Assembly: GCF_964340395.1 (NCBI RefSeq)
Contig: NC_135564.1
Location: 12,750,391 to 12,814,390 of the forward strand
From: Glandiceps talaboti
Lineage: Eukaryota > Hemichordata > Enteropneusta > Spengelidae
DNA length: 64,000 bases
Reading direction: 5' to 3'
In this document: positions 1 to 12,500 of the stretch, piece after piece
How the letters are laid out: each line of letters begins with the position of its first letter
Numbering within the stretch: the stretch's first letter is position 1
Notes under the pieces: model-generated
Told to the model about the DNA's origin: nothing
Databases searched by the model: none
Seen by the model: the letters and a program-made list of their open reading frames with translations, nothing else
Translations under genes and position numbers: made by a program

Positions 1-107
1 TTGCACAAAAGACAGTTCGGTCTCAGGCTCGTAACATGGTTTGAATAGCTAAACACCATCCAAATTTAGTAATACAAAACATTAGTAGAATCAGTAAGTC
101 CACATAC

Positions 108-352
108 CTATGGTTTCCTGTTCTACTTTCTGAGATGACAGAAATTTTCTTCTCTTCTCTTTCAGGACATGTTGTAATCTTTTAAACTGGTCGATATAAA
201 GAGACTGTAGTCTGATTAATTTGTCTCTGGTGATCAGTGCTACCTCCTCAGCTGTATATACACCAGCATGTCTGGTGAAAGAAAAAATAAAAGATAACGT
301 TCAAGTTCATGTTCAGTTTATTTCAGTACAAGGCCTTAGCCCATTGTACAGA

Positions 353-426
<74 letters not shown>

Positions 427-472
427 GCACAAAAGACCAGTCTCAGGTCTGTGGCTGTACATAAGTGACTGC

Positions 473-544
<72 letters not shown>

Positions 545-3419
545 CATTACTGTCACAAAACATGTAGAAAGGTCAGTGACCTTACAATGCAAAACTTAGA
601 ATACATAAAGATTACAAACTAAAGAAGTTACAATCTTGATAACACTGGTAACATTTCATGTCTTGAACACTTTAAAAAAAAAATACACAGACAGTTTTGA
701 GACTATGTCTTTGTCTTTTGACAACAGAAACTGGACAACCAGTCGTATTTGTTATGTACATATATACATTACGATGTACATTTAAAATCAAGATCTTATA
801 ATCTTCAGCATTCTAACATTGATTCATGATCAATAGGTTTCATCCATGGACCATGAGGGGTAACAAAGAAAGTTGTTGTGTGTGACATTATCACCACTGT
901 TGTCAGGGTCAATTGTTTTCATAGCAAATACCCCAAAAGGGATGATGGGATGGAAATACCAGTATAATACAACGCCCTCTTGTGGTCATATGACAAGTCT
1001 ATGTCCTTGAACCATATAAAGCTGGAAAACGCCGAGTGATTTAGCCAAAATATTCTAGGTAAATTATTTATGCTCAGAGTTCAGAACTGATAAAAAATCT
1101 GTCACACAAACTTACTTGAGTGGGTTCTCATATTCACTATCAACACTATATATACTGTCATACACTCTTACTTTAGTGGATCTCAATATTCACCATCAAC
1201 ACTACATGTATATTTACTGTCACACAGACTTACTTGAGTGGGTCCTCATATTCACTATCAACACTATCAGCATCACTGTCAGCATCTCCCCTCCATGCCT
1301 GGTCTACCAATGTGGCCTCTCTATCACTGTCACTATCACTAGCATACTCTGAAAGTTTTTAAATACACACAAATACTGAAATCATCAAAATTAAGTCATT
1401 GAAAACACAATATTCTTAAACAATTGAGCGTTTTCATTTCAATTTTTTCATGCTCTTCTCAAATAATACCAAAGAGTTAGAATGAGATATGAACAAAGCA
1501 AAACAATACTTGGTAACCATGTTTGGTTAAATTGCAATAGGGGAAGTTGCACACCAGCCATCTTGAATGGAGCATTGTGGGAAGTAGTGTTATTCCCATT
1601 ATTTACATCAATCAATCACCGCTGTAAACAAGGTCACATTGTTTGTAAACATGAACAACCTAGTCTGGGTTACATGACACTCGCCAGAGGGCTCTACTTC
1701 TGATCATCCCAGAATAGGTATTACCATAACTAGAAATTATATAGTCTGGGTTACCCAGACCCTCTCCAGAGGGCTCTACTTCTGATCATCCCAGAATAGG
1801 TATTACCATAACTAGAAATTATATAGTTTGGGTTACCCAGACCCTCTCCAGAGGGCTCTACTTCTGATCATCCCAGAATAAGTATACAGTAAACTACAAA
1901 CAATCCCAGTCATTGCATCTGATAATCAATATTTGATCCCAAATAAAAGCATTCTGACACAAAGTCTGACCTGTAAAACTTTCTAAGCTTGGAGGAAATT
2001 TCCTTGCTAAATCTGAGTAATGAAATGTCGTAGGCAATGTAACTTAACATGATACACATACCAATAAGCTGCCCAGCTTGTGAGGGTACAACTTCTGGTG
2101 GTTGTTTAGATGACCCAGGTCTATAGTAATCTAAATGTTGTAAAACTGTCTCTGGATCATCGCTGGGTTTTCTCTTTCTACTGGCTTTCTGTCTCCACAT
2201 TGCTGCCTTGCGATTGTGCTCTCCACAGTACCTGTAATGTTCACAGAAAACACAATGCTAGAAGAAGTATTCAGACCAAGAGACCTGTTATTAACACATG
2301 TACCTAGTGAAACATTTCCCTAAGCTTGAAATATATGCCAGGAACTGTTGCTTTATAGCCATACTTCTGAACATAAAACATAAGAATACCGTAAGCTATG
2401 CTTCAATGGAGTTTGACAATAGCCTCAGCTGTACATAGATGGAATGGATGAAGTAGAATAGTGTCCACACATTTACATATGATACAAACCTCTACCCCTA
2501 CAATCCTATTCAGTTTCATGTCCCTACCTAAGGAAGACATAACTCCACGACATGTACAGGAATAGTAGACCTACAAGTACTGTACTTATTGTTTTGTACA
2601 TCTAAAATTCCATGTTCTTGCCAGCTTTGGAATATTACGTGCTTACCTAACAAGTTCTTGACAGATTTAGAAAGCATGACCCTCTCCCATGGGGGTATCA
2701 TGTTGGGATAGGTGACACATAAAAATTGTGGATATGAAACCACCACAGTCAAACCTGAGATAGGACTTACAAGACTTGTTTGTACCCTGTGAACAAGGCA
2801 CTAGTATGGAGAGAGGATACATCGTAAAATACCAATAATCTATGCTACACACTTGATTAGTTGTAGTATGTGTGTGTAGCATAGGCTGTTGGAGCATCAT
2901 AGTCAACAGCAGCTTACAATCTACAGAGAAGGAGGATAATAAAAATACAAACTTTCCAAAGTATCAAATACTCTGCACAAAGACACTGTAAACCTGGATA
3001 CTTTTTATCTTAGTCTTCAGCTAGTTCAGACTTATATTTTACTAATTACCAGACTGGTAAATGTGTATATCTAAAAGAAGACATTTTACTCACTACTTAT
3101 TTTTGCATTTTTATTTTCCAGCGAAATAAGTGAAAATAAAGCGAAAATTTCCAGGTTTACAGTACATAACCATATGATTCAGTGTATAAACCTACCCATC
3201 TTTCTTGTCTACCTTTGGTGCAGCATTGGTACATCGTTTACCATTCTTACTAGATACAAAGTGACACTGTTTAAACGGTGCATTTTTATCTTCTAAGATA
3301 TGTTTTATACAGTAGTCATAGCCTTCGAGATGATTCTGCATACAGTTATGGTGAGAATAATTACAGAACACACTTTCACTTTTCTTTCTGCTACTCAAAC
3401 TTTGCTTTGTCCGAATCAT
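108..3419 (-). CDS. KANSL2: KANSL2 (NSL complex subunit 2), 5' part of gene
   Basis: Four coding exons are visible on the minus strand: 3419-3196, 2231-2062, 1348-1234 and 271-108, all with AG/GT borders and matching phases. They give about 224 residues; the rest lies beyond position 1. KANSL2 is a subunit of the nuclear NSL complex, which carries the histone H4 acetyltransferase KAT8/MOF. Residues about 17-80 hold two C3H-type zinc motifs (zf-C3Hc3H), including [22 protein letters not shown] and YCGEH, nearly identical to my recollection of the human protein. Exon 3 encodes [17 protein letters not shown] and exon 4 [13 protein letters not shown], also close to human. The start chosen is the first in-frame ATG after an upstream stop in the spliced 5' exon. 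Gene head-to-head with cyclin T. An odd point is that the 3' end of exon 3 is tandemly repeated in the following intron (1111-1233). Confidence 0.93.
354..543. repeat. Two (GT)n microsatellites
   Basis: GT runs at about 354-423 and 484-543 in a KANSL2 intron, separated by a unique segment. They create spurious long frames on both strands. Confidence 0.97.
1111..1233 (-). repeat. Tandem copies of the KANSL2 exon 3 end and donor
   Basis: The minus-strand donor region (CTTAC on the plus strand, then TTGAGTGGGTCCTCATATTC) occurs at 1111, 1167 and 1229; the last is the real exon border. Spacing 56 and 62 bp. Each copy holds about 38 bases of exon-like sequence plus a GTAAG donor. Confidence 0.92.
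1661..1885. repeat. 82-bp tandem repeat, about 2.7 copies
   Basis: GGGCTCTACTTCTGATCATC recurs at 1689, 1771 and 1853, exactly 82 bp apart, with CCCAGAATAGGTATTACCAT between. KANSL2 intron. Confidence 0.92.
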
Positions 3420-3895
3420 ACTGAGCTGGTTTGTCTTGCTCCTGTTAAGTAAAAAGAAAACATATCACAATCATTTTGAAACCAAAATTTTTTTTTTTAA
3501 ATTAACTTCATTATGGAAATCACCACAATTTATTTTAATGAAATAGGCAACATAATATTTAATTTACTTTTTGAGCTTAAAGCTACTGTTGCAGACATGA
3601 AATGCCTTAATACATGTAAAGAAAAAATATTTTATAGCCAGACTGTAGTCATATTACATTTTGAGAGATACTAGTATTATACCTGAAGTGGATACATGTT
3701 ATATAACTATACCTGGGTTTTTTTCATAGAATTTTTCTTCTTTTTTAAAACATAATAAATGTTATTCTGCTTGTTGAAGTAAACAATATCACTGAGTAAT
3801 CATACCTTATCAAAAACCCACAAATTTACAATTCATTGACGGTCCATACTATGATACTACTAGTTATCTGTATTGTTTTTAGCCAGTTTATGTCG

Positions 3896-4372
3896 CCATG
3901 GTATATTCCCAATCTGATTAAAATCCAATGTAGTGTACACTCGCTATTTCTTTTTGGCTATCATGTTTACTGTCATGTGTTCTTTTGTGAGCGCTCGTTA
4001 CATATATCTCTCACAATACCCTCGTTTTTCCTGAGTGAATTCACTCAACCAATGAAAACGCATAATATGTTGAAACACACAGGTACAGAACTTCAGAGCG
4101 CTCTGTTCGAAAAAACCATGAGCACAGAACACAGACAATGTTATCATTATTGTTTGGTCATTCTCTTTCTTTCAATTTCGAACGTTGAGTTTTAGGACGG
4201 ATTCTGGTTGGCTACTCGTAAGTACGAGATTGGGTTCAGGAAAACCTATGGCATTGTGTCAGATGTATGTAACGAGTGCTCACCAAAGAACAAACAACAG
4301 TAAACATAATAGCCAAAAAAGAAATAGCGTACACTACATTAGATTTTAATCAGATTGGGTATATTCCATTCA
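3896..4372. mobile_element. Foldback element with AATCTGATTAAAATC arms
   Basis: The left arm GGTATATTCCCAATCTGATT ... GTAGTGTACACTCGCTATTT and the right arm, its inverse ending CAGATTGGGTATATTCC, span about 475 bp. The centre holds GAATTCACTC. A relative is at 61885-62390. Lies in the KANSL2 first intron. Confidence 0.7.
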
Positions 4373-4983
4373 ATCTCTTGCAAGTTATGCGAGATTGAAC
4401 ATAATATACTCTAAGCACTGTAAACAAGCTAGCATTGTTTACACATGGACGTCAATAGTGTACACAATATATCATGATTTAGTAGATATGTAATTTCGCT
4501 AATTTTAGAAAGATTGAACTATTGCTGGTGAAGGTTTGGTGTGTGTTTTCAACACCAAATCTAGGAAACTGTTACAGCTAGCCTACTCAAACATTTTTCT
4601 GCCACTTTTACTAATAGTCTACCAATTTGCTTTAAAGACATCATCATTTATTTCAACAAAATAAGGTCACGAAAAAAAATCATGATTTTTTTTCATTATT
4701 GGCATTAAAAAAAACCAAACAGTAACATAATAATGATGATTGAAAATGTGAAATATTGCCAGTATTCCATAGACTGTAAAATCAAACTGCAACACAAAGT
4801 TTTAGTGATCCTAAATAGACATGGCAGAATAATCTGAGAGCACCAAAGTTACTGTGACTTAGCCAAAATATGAAATAAGGAGGTATAGCAGCACTCTTGG
4901 CTAGCATCTACACCATAAATGAAATTTTCTGTTTGGCTTCAAAAAAATAATTTCTATTTGAAGACATCATTAATATAATTTTT

Positions 4984-5130
4984 TTTCTCCAGAAAACAAG
5001 GGAATATTATTATAACACATTAAACAAACAATTTATTGAAATATATAGATATATGCATATATGTATATATATTTACATATACATTTCAATAAACTATTTG
5101 TTTAATGTGTTGTTTTCTGAAAAAAAATAC
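4984..5130. repeat. Long hairpin
   Basis: Arms AACACATTAAACAAACAATT and TATTTGTTTAATGTGTT, extended by CCAGAAAACA and TGTTTTCTG, flank an AT-rich centre with TATGCATATA. Probably a small foldback element. Confidence 0.65.
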
Positions 5131-5748
5131 CGTTATGTGTCTGTGTGTGTGAAATTATTTGTCTGTGTCTTCTAGGTTTATTAATTGTAACATTTTAACA
5201 ATGGTAATATTGTTTTGAAAAACATACAGTATTTGGAATGAGCTATTTGATAGCATGGTTTGGTAAATAATTGTTACATATTTCACAATTTGGGAAATTG
5301 TATTTTGAAATAATCACAAGCATCTCACTGTATTATATTATCGCGTAATTATTAGTACAACATTGTGATCAGAAACTGATTTACTATTAACTAGTTTCTG
5401 GGTCACATTGCTAATTATACTGTTTTCATTGTACTAATGTTTACCAATACTGTCATTGTTTTTGGATATTTCTCATTTTACACATATTTCAAAATTGTGT
5501 ACATCACAACAGCATAAGACAAAGGCTAACATGTTTCTTACAGTATGTCTAGTGTTTTAACAGTAAATGTACTAATTGGTTGACACAGGGATGAACCCAA
5601 GAAGAATTTGTTACACCATGATGGTTACACTAGCACTCAAAATGTTTAGGTTGGTTGAGAGATAGACAACAACGGCTTGATCAGCTGGTTGACCTGTTTC
5701 AAAATTCAAGTCTCACTCTTTGAACTGAAAAATGTGTGAAAAACTCAC

Positions 5749-5930
5749 TTGACATGGAATATGAATTGTTTCTTCGATGTATTTGTTGAGACAGAGCAGT
5801 CCTAGCAGTGGCAGATATGTCTGTGACCACGTTGTTGTACAGTGGTGTGTATGTGTATGCCAAGCCTATTATCTGCGGACGGTATAATAAGTTGATGACG
5901 TCTCGTTTGATCACATGATGGTGCATATTT
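5749..5930 (-). other. Probable 5' UTR exon of KANSL2
   Basis: A consensus donor (gtgagt, minus strand, at 5743-5748) ends a plausible noncoding first exon. It would join the acceptor just upstream of 3441, giving a 22-nt 5' UTR piece before the KANSL2 ATG at 3419. The frame that matches KANSL2 has a TAG stop in this exon and no ATG after it, so the exon is untranslated for KANSL2. Another frame is open from an ATG at 5926 and is treated as a possible upstream ORF in the findings. The 5' limit of the exon cannot be seen. Confidence 0.5.
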
Positions 5931-6523
5931 GATTATGCCCACGTCGCCATTAGTATGTTGAGTCAGCTCTGTCCAAAAATGTTTGTCCTGTCACAACCAG
6001 GACATGAACATGCACAAAATCTATGCAGATCACAACTTATGTCGACCTGGAATGATTTTCGTGGGTTACTTACACAGATGGATGGATGCCGGTGTAATTT
6101 TTTGGCGAATTCGCCTATCCTTTCTCACAACGGGAAACCTGCCCTCTGTGAATTCTCGCAATATCTCGCAAAAATTGCTGACTCCGGCAATATTATCGCG
6201 GTATTATACGGGAATTCACGTGGAATTGGCGATTCTTCCAGGTATCTAACAAGTATTTATAACATTGGTTTTGATTGGTGAAAATCATTCGCGTTCTTTT
6301 GGATTATATCGATGAATTTATTTATCGGGAAAATAGCTGGATTTATTATCATTCATATTTATTGATTTGAGATGGCTCAATATGAAGTGAATTGCTATAT
6401 ACCCTATTCTCAACATACACAAACCGAAAAGGTTGACAACCTTACTATGAAGGATGGGCCAATCAGAGGGCCCGTTATGTATGGGAGTTGGGATTACGTC
6501 TGTGTGTCGCCATACCGGGTCTA
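5931..6523. promoter_or_regulatory. Shared KANSL2/cyclin T promoter interval and cyclin T 5' UTR
   Basis: This interval separates two divergent genes, and CpG dinucleotides are visibly denser than in the surrounding AT-rich DNA (for example around 6110-6240 and 6460-6540). Head-to-head spacing below 1 kb is typical of bidirectional promoters. No TATA box was convincing. ATGs at about 6454 and 6480 lie upstream of and out of frame with the cyclin T start at 6524, so transcripts starting upstream of them would carry an overlapping uORF. The promoter call is an inference from gene layout and base composition. Confidence 0.5.
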
Positions 6524-9500
6524 ATGGCGGCCGACCCTGCACGATGGTACTTCACCAGAGAACAACTTCTGAACGGTCCATCGCGGAAACATGGAATCGA
6601 CCCGGAGAAAGAACTTTCCTACAGACAACAGTCCGCCAACTTAATTCAGGATATGGGTCAACGGCTCAATGTGTATCCTTTTCAAAGTGGAAATCAGGGT
6701 TTGAATTTGAGTATCAAAATGGCGTCACAGTCACCGCGTGTTGTCTTGCATTTTGACCGTAAATTTCCTCGACAGTCTAGATTTATTGTTGATAGTATGC
6801 CAATATTTCGTGTCCCGAGATTCTTTATGTACTAAGTTTGATGGTGTAATTGGTGTTGTGTAAAATGGAACATGTTAAACCTCATAAAAGTGCGTTATGT
6901 AAGTGACCTTGAAAGTCATGTGACCTCTAGGTAGCTAACACGTAGGGCTTCCTAGAAAATGAATGAAAATGAAACACTCACACAGGTAAATGTCTGTTAA
7001 CGGTAGGCCGACCTTCTATTTCAATATACTCATAATTTGTTTTTGTATTTTAAGTAAATTTTGTAATGATTACTAAAAGACAGTGTTGGTGTTGTGTGAA
7101 ATGGTGAGTTAAGTAGGCATGCCAACAAGACAGAATATTTGTGTGAATATTTCGTAAATTAATGGTTATCGCTCTTTTTTAATTGAAAAATAAGTACAGT
7201 TATATTATATCCAAGAACAAGTATGAAACCCTTATCATTGTGAATTTAAATACTGGGAAGTGAAGTGAACAAATGTAATAAGCAGTAGTTAGTGAGTATG
7301 GTGGCAAATCTATCATTTATTCTTTGTTTTCCAGTAGGGTAACTATTTATCATTGGATTTCAGTAAATTCTTTCACTGTACAACACTATTTGGTAAAATT
7401 ATTCTCATTATGTTGATATACAAATCACATAGTTTGCATATTACTATTTTATCCCAGAAAATCTATATTATGAGTACCTGATATGATAGTAAATCTTGTT
7501 GTATTTTGACATCCCATTCTCAAATTCTGTTTTCAGTCTCTTTATTGGTAACAGGTTCATTAATTCAGACTGACAACAAATCATCTCCTGTTAAATTCTC
7601 TCACTCTAAAAACATTTCTTGCCAGAATATTGATAATTATGCAGTTTCCTACAGCATGAATGTTTTCCTACTGTGAAAGAGCTTCGATTATTCTCATAGT
7701 TTATGTCATGAATTTATGGTAACAATGGTTGCATTGAATTTGTGAGAGACTGCAAATAATACAGCTTTTCAGATGCGAGTTTCCTGTGAAGTTACAATGT
7801 AAAGCCATGTCATATTGTGCCTTTGTATAGAATGAGTATAAAATGTCATGGTAGTCTTGTTATAAAGATATTCACAAGAAACCAGAGCTTCAATCAAAAG
7901 TACACAAGTTGTATATTGGAAATCTCTAGTTTATTTTATTTTTTGTTGTATTTTTTTTGAGTGCTTAATCTTATAGAACATACACAGCTGTATTTGTATG
8001 GTGGTCACAATCAAAGAGAGTGGACTTTTGTTTTGTGCCTGGTTTATTTTTCATCTTGTTTATATCTTCATTGTTTATGTCCTTAACCTTTACTAATAGC
8101 TCTCAACTATGCATCAACACCGCCATAGTTTACATGCATCGCTTCTATGTGCTTCATTCCTTCTCTAAATTCCACCGCAATGTAAGTATGTTTACCTTCA
8201 AATGGAAATTTATCTGTATTGGTAAACCATAGTATGGAATTGAACTTCATTCCAAATACAAACATGAACATTTTACCAGAAATATTTCACTGTAATACAC
8301 TTCAGTCTTTGTCAACAGATTGACTCGCTATTCCACACACTTGACCTATATGAACATGTGAGGTGATTAAGTCTAAAATTTCAGGTAAAATTTTCCTGTT
8401 TGTGCTTGGAACAGAAGTTCAATTTGATACTACTGTAAGTATATATACATTTAGTTAAAACTGTTTTGGTATGATTTCATGAAATCATCTGTCTGGTACA
8501 AATTGCCACAAGTATCTTCTTTCAGTGCTGTGTGTGTGTGTGTGTGTGTGTGTATGTCTGCCTGTTTGTGTGTGTGTGTATGTCTGCCTGTGTGTGTGTG
8601 TGTGTGTGTGTATTCCTAATATAATTACTTCAGCAGGCTTGCATCAAGTGTGAAGTTTTTGAAAATGCACTATATCATCAAAGCTGTGAATTATGAAAAC
8701 TTGTGTATTTTTTGTTCTTAGTGTGTTTCAGTGAAAGTTGTCAGTTGAGAGTGGAACATATGTCAAAGTATCCTATTCTTTATACATTCATCTAACCATG
8801 GTTTCACATGGCTTGACTTTCAGAGCATATCTCCAGCATGTCTGTTTTTAGCCGCCAAAGTAGAAGAACAACCAAGAAAATTAGAACATGTAGTTAAAGT
8901 AGCACATATATGCCTCAACAGGGATGCGCCATCACTGGACCCACAGAGTGAGGTAAGCTGCAGAGGTTCAAATTTAAAAAGGCCGGATAGATTTTATCAT
9001 TTGTCAAGTATGATCATATTTAATTTATATCTGATCAGTAATGTCAGTCGTGAGAAATTGAATCATTAATGTCTACAGAGACAACAGACAATAGCATGTG
9101 ATGTCACAGTGCTAGATTTTACAAAAGTTAACAATCCGCTGCCATGACATTTGTTCATTTCTTTCCCTGTTTATGATTATGAAACTTCAGATTTTTTTTA
9201 TTTGTGGAAAAGAATCTAGCCATATCAACCAATTCTTATCATTTCATGATAAAACTGCCATTTTTACGTAAAAATTAACTCATTATCCTATGTTCCTATT
9301 CTTACAGACCTACCTGGAAAAGGCCCAAGCGATAGTTATTCTAGAAAGTATATTATTACAAACTTTAGGTAAGTAACTGTTGATCTTTTAGTTTTGGTTT
9401 CAAGGACAAGATAAAAATCAAGGCCGAATTTGATAAAGACACTTGTTTGTGGTCACATTAGGGTTGGCAAGGGGTATGATTAGGGTTAGCCCACCATTAA

Positions 9501-12500
9501 TTAAAACCCCAATGTAATGTCAACAGTGACTCAACAAATTGAACATGGGCAAATAAAAAGTATGAGATGTGTAATTTGGTCAATGAAACGCTTCTGCATT
9601 GGTACCACAGTCCTCAAAATATAAGTTAGAACTTCAAAATCACAATTTGATTTCCTTATTTTTCATTGATTAAAGTTGTGCATGTATGATTAATTACTCC
9701 AGAGCTTTTTTTCATTCGTTCAGGTAGAAAATACTTTTGACATAAGTGTGTTGTTACTGCTGTTCTTCCACGAATAGTGATGATGCGTCTTAGTTTACTT
9801 CCGTTGCTGAGTGGAGACATATATTAGGAATTATTTTCGGAAAGATATGAGGCATTTCACTATTTACAGAAAATATAATTGTAGGTCAAAGCCAAGAATG
9901 ATTCTGGATAACTTGGGATTGGAGTAACTTCAAACTAAATATTCCAATATTTGAAGCTAAATGTGAATATTTTGTTTGTATTTTTCAGGTTTCAATGTTG
10001 CAATAGATCACCCACACACGTACGTAGTCAAGTGTACCCAGCTTATACGAGGTATGTGTACTCTGACTGTCATCTCTTTCTCTTTCAGAGGATCTAATTC
10101 TCCTTTGTTTCTTGTTAGCAGGCAAATATCGTTGCTGAAATCTTGCATTATCTGTTCAGTTTGATTCATATCAAAGAAAGCTGACAATCATTATAGAACA
10201 TTTCAAAGTGAGATTATTCCATGTAATTCCATGAATGTTGTACTGACATGGCTAACAAAACATTTGCCAGATGAACACCTCAGAAAGTTAGGATCCAAAA
10301 ATGATTGCACCTCATGATGCCTGAGTGAGCGTGTACTTGCGTTATTTACACGAGTTCGTGTTCTCTGTAGCCATACTTTCATGAGCAAATGAATGAAAAT
10401 GCAAGAGAATGAAAATTTATTGTGCAAATCATGGAATTAAGTCAAATTTTCTTACTGAAAAAAAAGACAATCTTCATGTAAAATCATGTCGTACCTCTGG
10501 ACCAAGTTCAAAAATTGAGTTATGCAATGTTACATAATGTGTAATGATGTCAGAGCATACTCCTATGGTTAGGTATATGATGAATATATGTATGAGTACA
10601 CAAATCAATACATCGATTGCAAATCTCACTGTATATGCATGAAACCAATAGACATAACATTAACTGGAAGTATGGAAGCAAACTTCCTGCTAATATTATT
10701 CCTATGGGCTTCACACATGTACAGTGAGGTTCATGTGATTGTGAAACAAATTTAGAACTTTTGACAGTGTAGCTGTTTACCCATTAATTAATTCTTGTTG
10801 CAAACGTTATGTGCAATGACATTTGCCAATGAGTGCAAAGGTTTCTGCATTCCTTTATTAAATCTTGTATTAGATCATAGATGATCTTGGTGCTATGAAA
10901 ATCAAAGAAAACAAAATTGTAATTGCCAATATAAATGTGAGCAGTCATCTTGTAACATTCCATGGTAGTATGCTCTGAGTCAAATCGCTTAAATCACATG
11001 ATGTCTTGGTATATCACCACTCAACTAAAGTACTTTGTATCGACTTCAGTAATAAGGGTGTACAGTTCCCCTCAATTTAATTCAACCTTCTTAGAAGCCT
11101 CATGGTGTGGCCAAATATTCACGTTGTTTTTTGTACTGAATTACCATTAGAACTACAGATGTAGACATTCAAGTATGCATCTTGGGGTGTGTGTTTTTTA
11201 ATTGCAAATTTGCAAGTACAAGTCTTGGTGATATAGAGATGCCATTGTGGTACTTTTGCTTGACAAAGAATTGATGGCAGTGGTATATCAGTCAGCATGA
11301 TAGATGTGATTAGCAGGAATGTGTCTGTTATTTAGAAGAAAAAAAATTGTTTTGTTCATATGCAGCCAATAGTTGCTGTGAAATAGACAAGAGTTCACTG
11401 AATTGCAATTGAAATCACAAACCGTCACTGTTGAAATTTAATCCTGATTCATATCAGAATTTTTCAGAACTGCTATCACAACTATTTTCATACTGACAAT
11501 AACTCTTCTGAGTTGTTACTCAGAGCAGTGCATAGGAATTGATAGGTTTACCATGTTCCATGTGTCAATTCTGACAAATTAATCTATAACATTTCAAAAA
11601 AATAAGAATACTGTTTTTGTGTGATTTAAGAGTCACATCAGATTTTGTGTACAAAGTATGAAATGCTTACAACCCCCCCCCCCCCCCTCAAAAAAAAGGA
11701 TGTTTATGTGCAATGTGAAAGATTTGCACTGCTTAGACTTGGAAGAGTTACACTTGTACCAATGCCTCAATTCTTGGCTTTTTTGGTATAAGTATTTTGG
11801 GTTGACACTGCAATGATGTCTTATATACCTCTGTGTTGATGTGCTGTCACTTACTGACCAGTTTACAGTCATATGATTACCCATGTTACATAGTACTATA
11901 CACAAATTGAGTGCTTACACCAACTCTTTCATTCCCATCTGACTTTGATGTAGAGCTTGTTGTAAATGCTGTACATCAAAGTGAGATCGGATGATGAAAG
12001 AGTTCAACAATATATGAAAGTGTGAACACAAATAGTGTGGATATGATTTATTTCAGCATTATATACCTCTTGCTAATTGTTTTCCTTTTTCTCCCCCTTG
12101 GTGATTGTCACGGTGTCTGCTGTGGTCTCTGCCCCATGGTGCAGCGAGCAAGGACCTGGCACAGACAGCCTATTTCATGGCGACCAACAGGTGGTGGAGC
12201 CTTGCTTGCCTCTTCTTAGTAAAAATTGTCAACGAAAACCCTCCCGGAAGTACTGTTTGTGCTGCCCACCAACTCATCATTCTTCTACAAACACTTTCCC
12301 TACAGGTTTCATGTTTGGCCCTTCCCAAGTGACAGCCACTCACAGTAATCCTGAGGGTCTTCTAAAAACATAATATATGTGTTGAGTAGTCTTGTGAGAA
12401 TAGTTAATAAACTGTAAATGTCTCAATAAAGGGACCCTAAAATGTCCCTAAAAAGAGGACCATACATGGTCAGGGAAGAGACAACATTAACATGTCCCAG

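Larger units (their letters stand above)
3442..5748. other. KANSL2 first intron with foldback elements
   Basis: I see no protein-coding exon here. The stretch holds a foldback element (about 3896-4372), a short segment near 4435-4470 related to the tandem array at 60425-60940, and a hairpin with long arms (4984-5130). The rest is AT-rich unique-looking DNA. Confidence 0.5.

Noticed and set aside
221-563. Open frames of 75-107 codons on both strands
   Set aside because: They are translations of (GT)n/(AC)n microsatellites and carry no protein signal.
272-3195. Intronic H/ACA snoRNAs, since human KANSL2 introns host SNORA2 and SNORA34
   Set aside because: I could not identify convincing H and ACA boxes with paired hairpins by eye; an Infernal/snoReport search of the introns would decide it.
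3836-4195. 119-codon plus-strand frame
   Set aside because: Lies inside a foldback element and is open by chance through its arms.
12105-12332. Continuation of cyclin T exon 6 into [11 protein letters not shown] as an alternative exon 7
   Set aside because: It looked vaguely like the cyclin box but lacks a phase-matching acceptor; the true exon at 12842-12932 matches the family almost perfectly.
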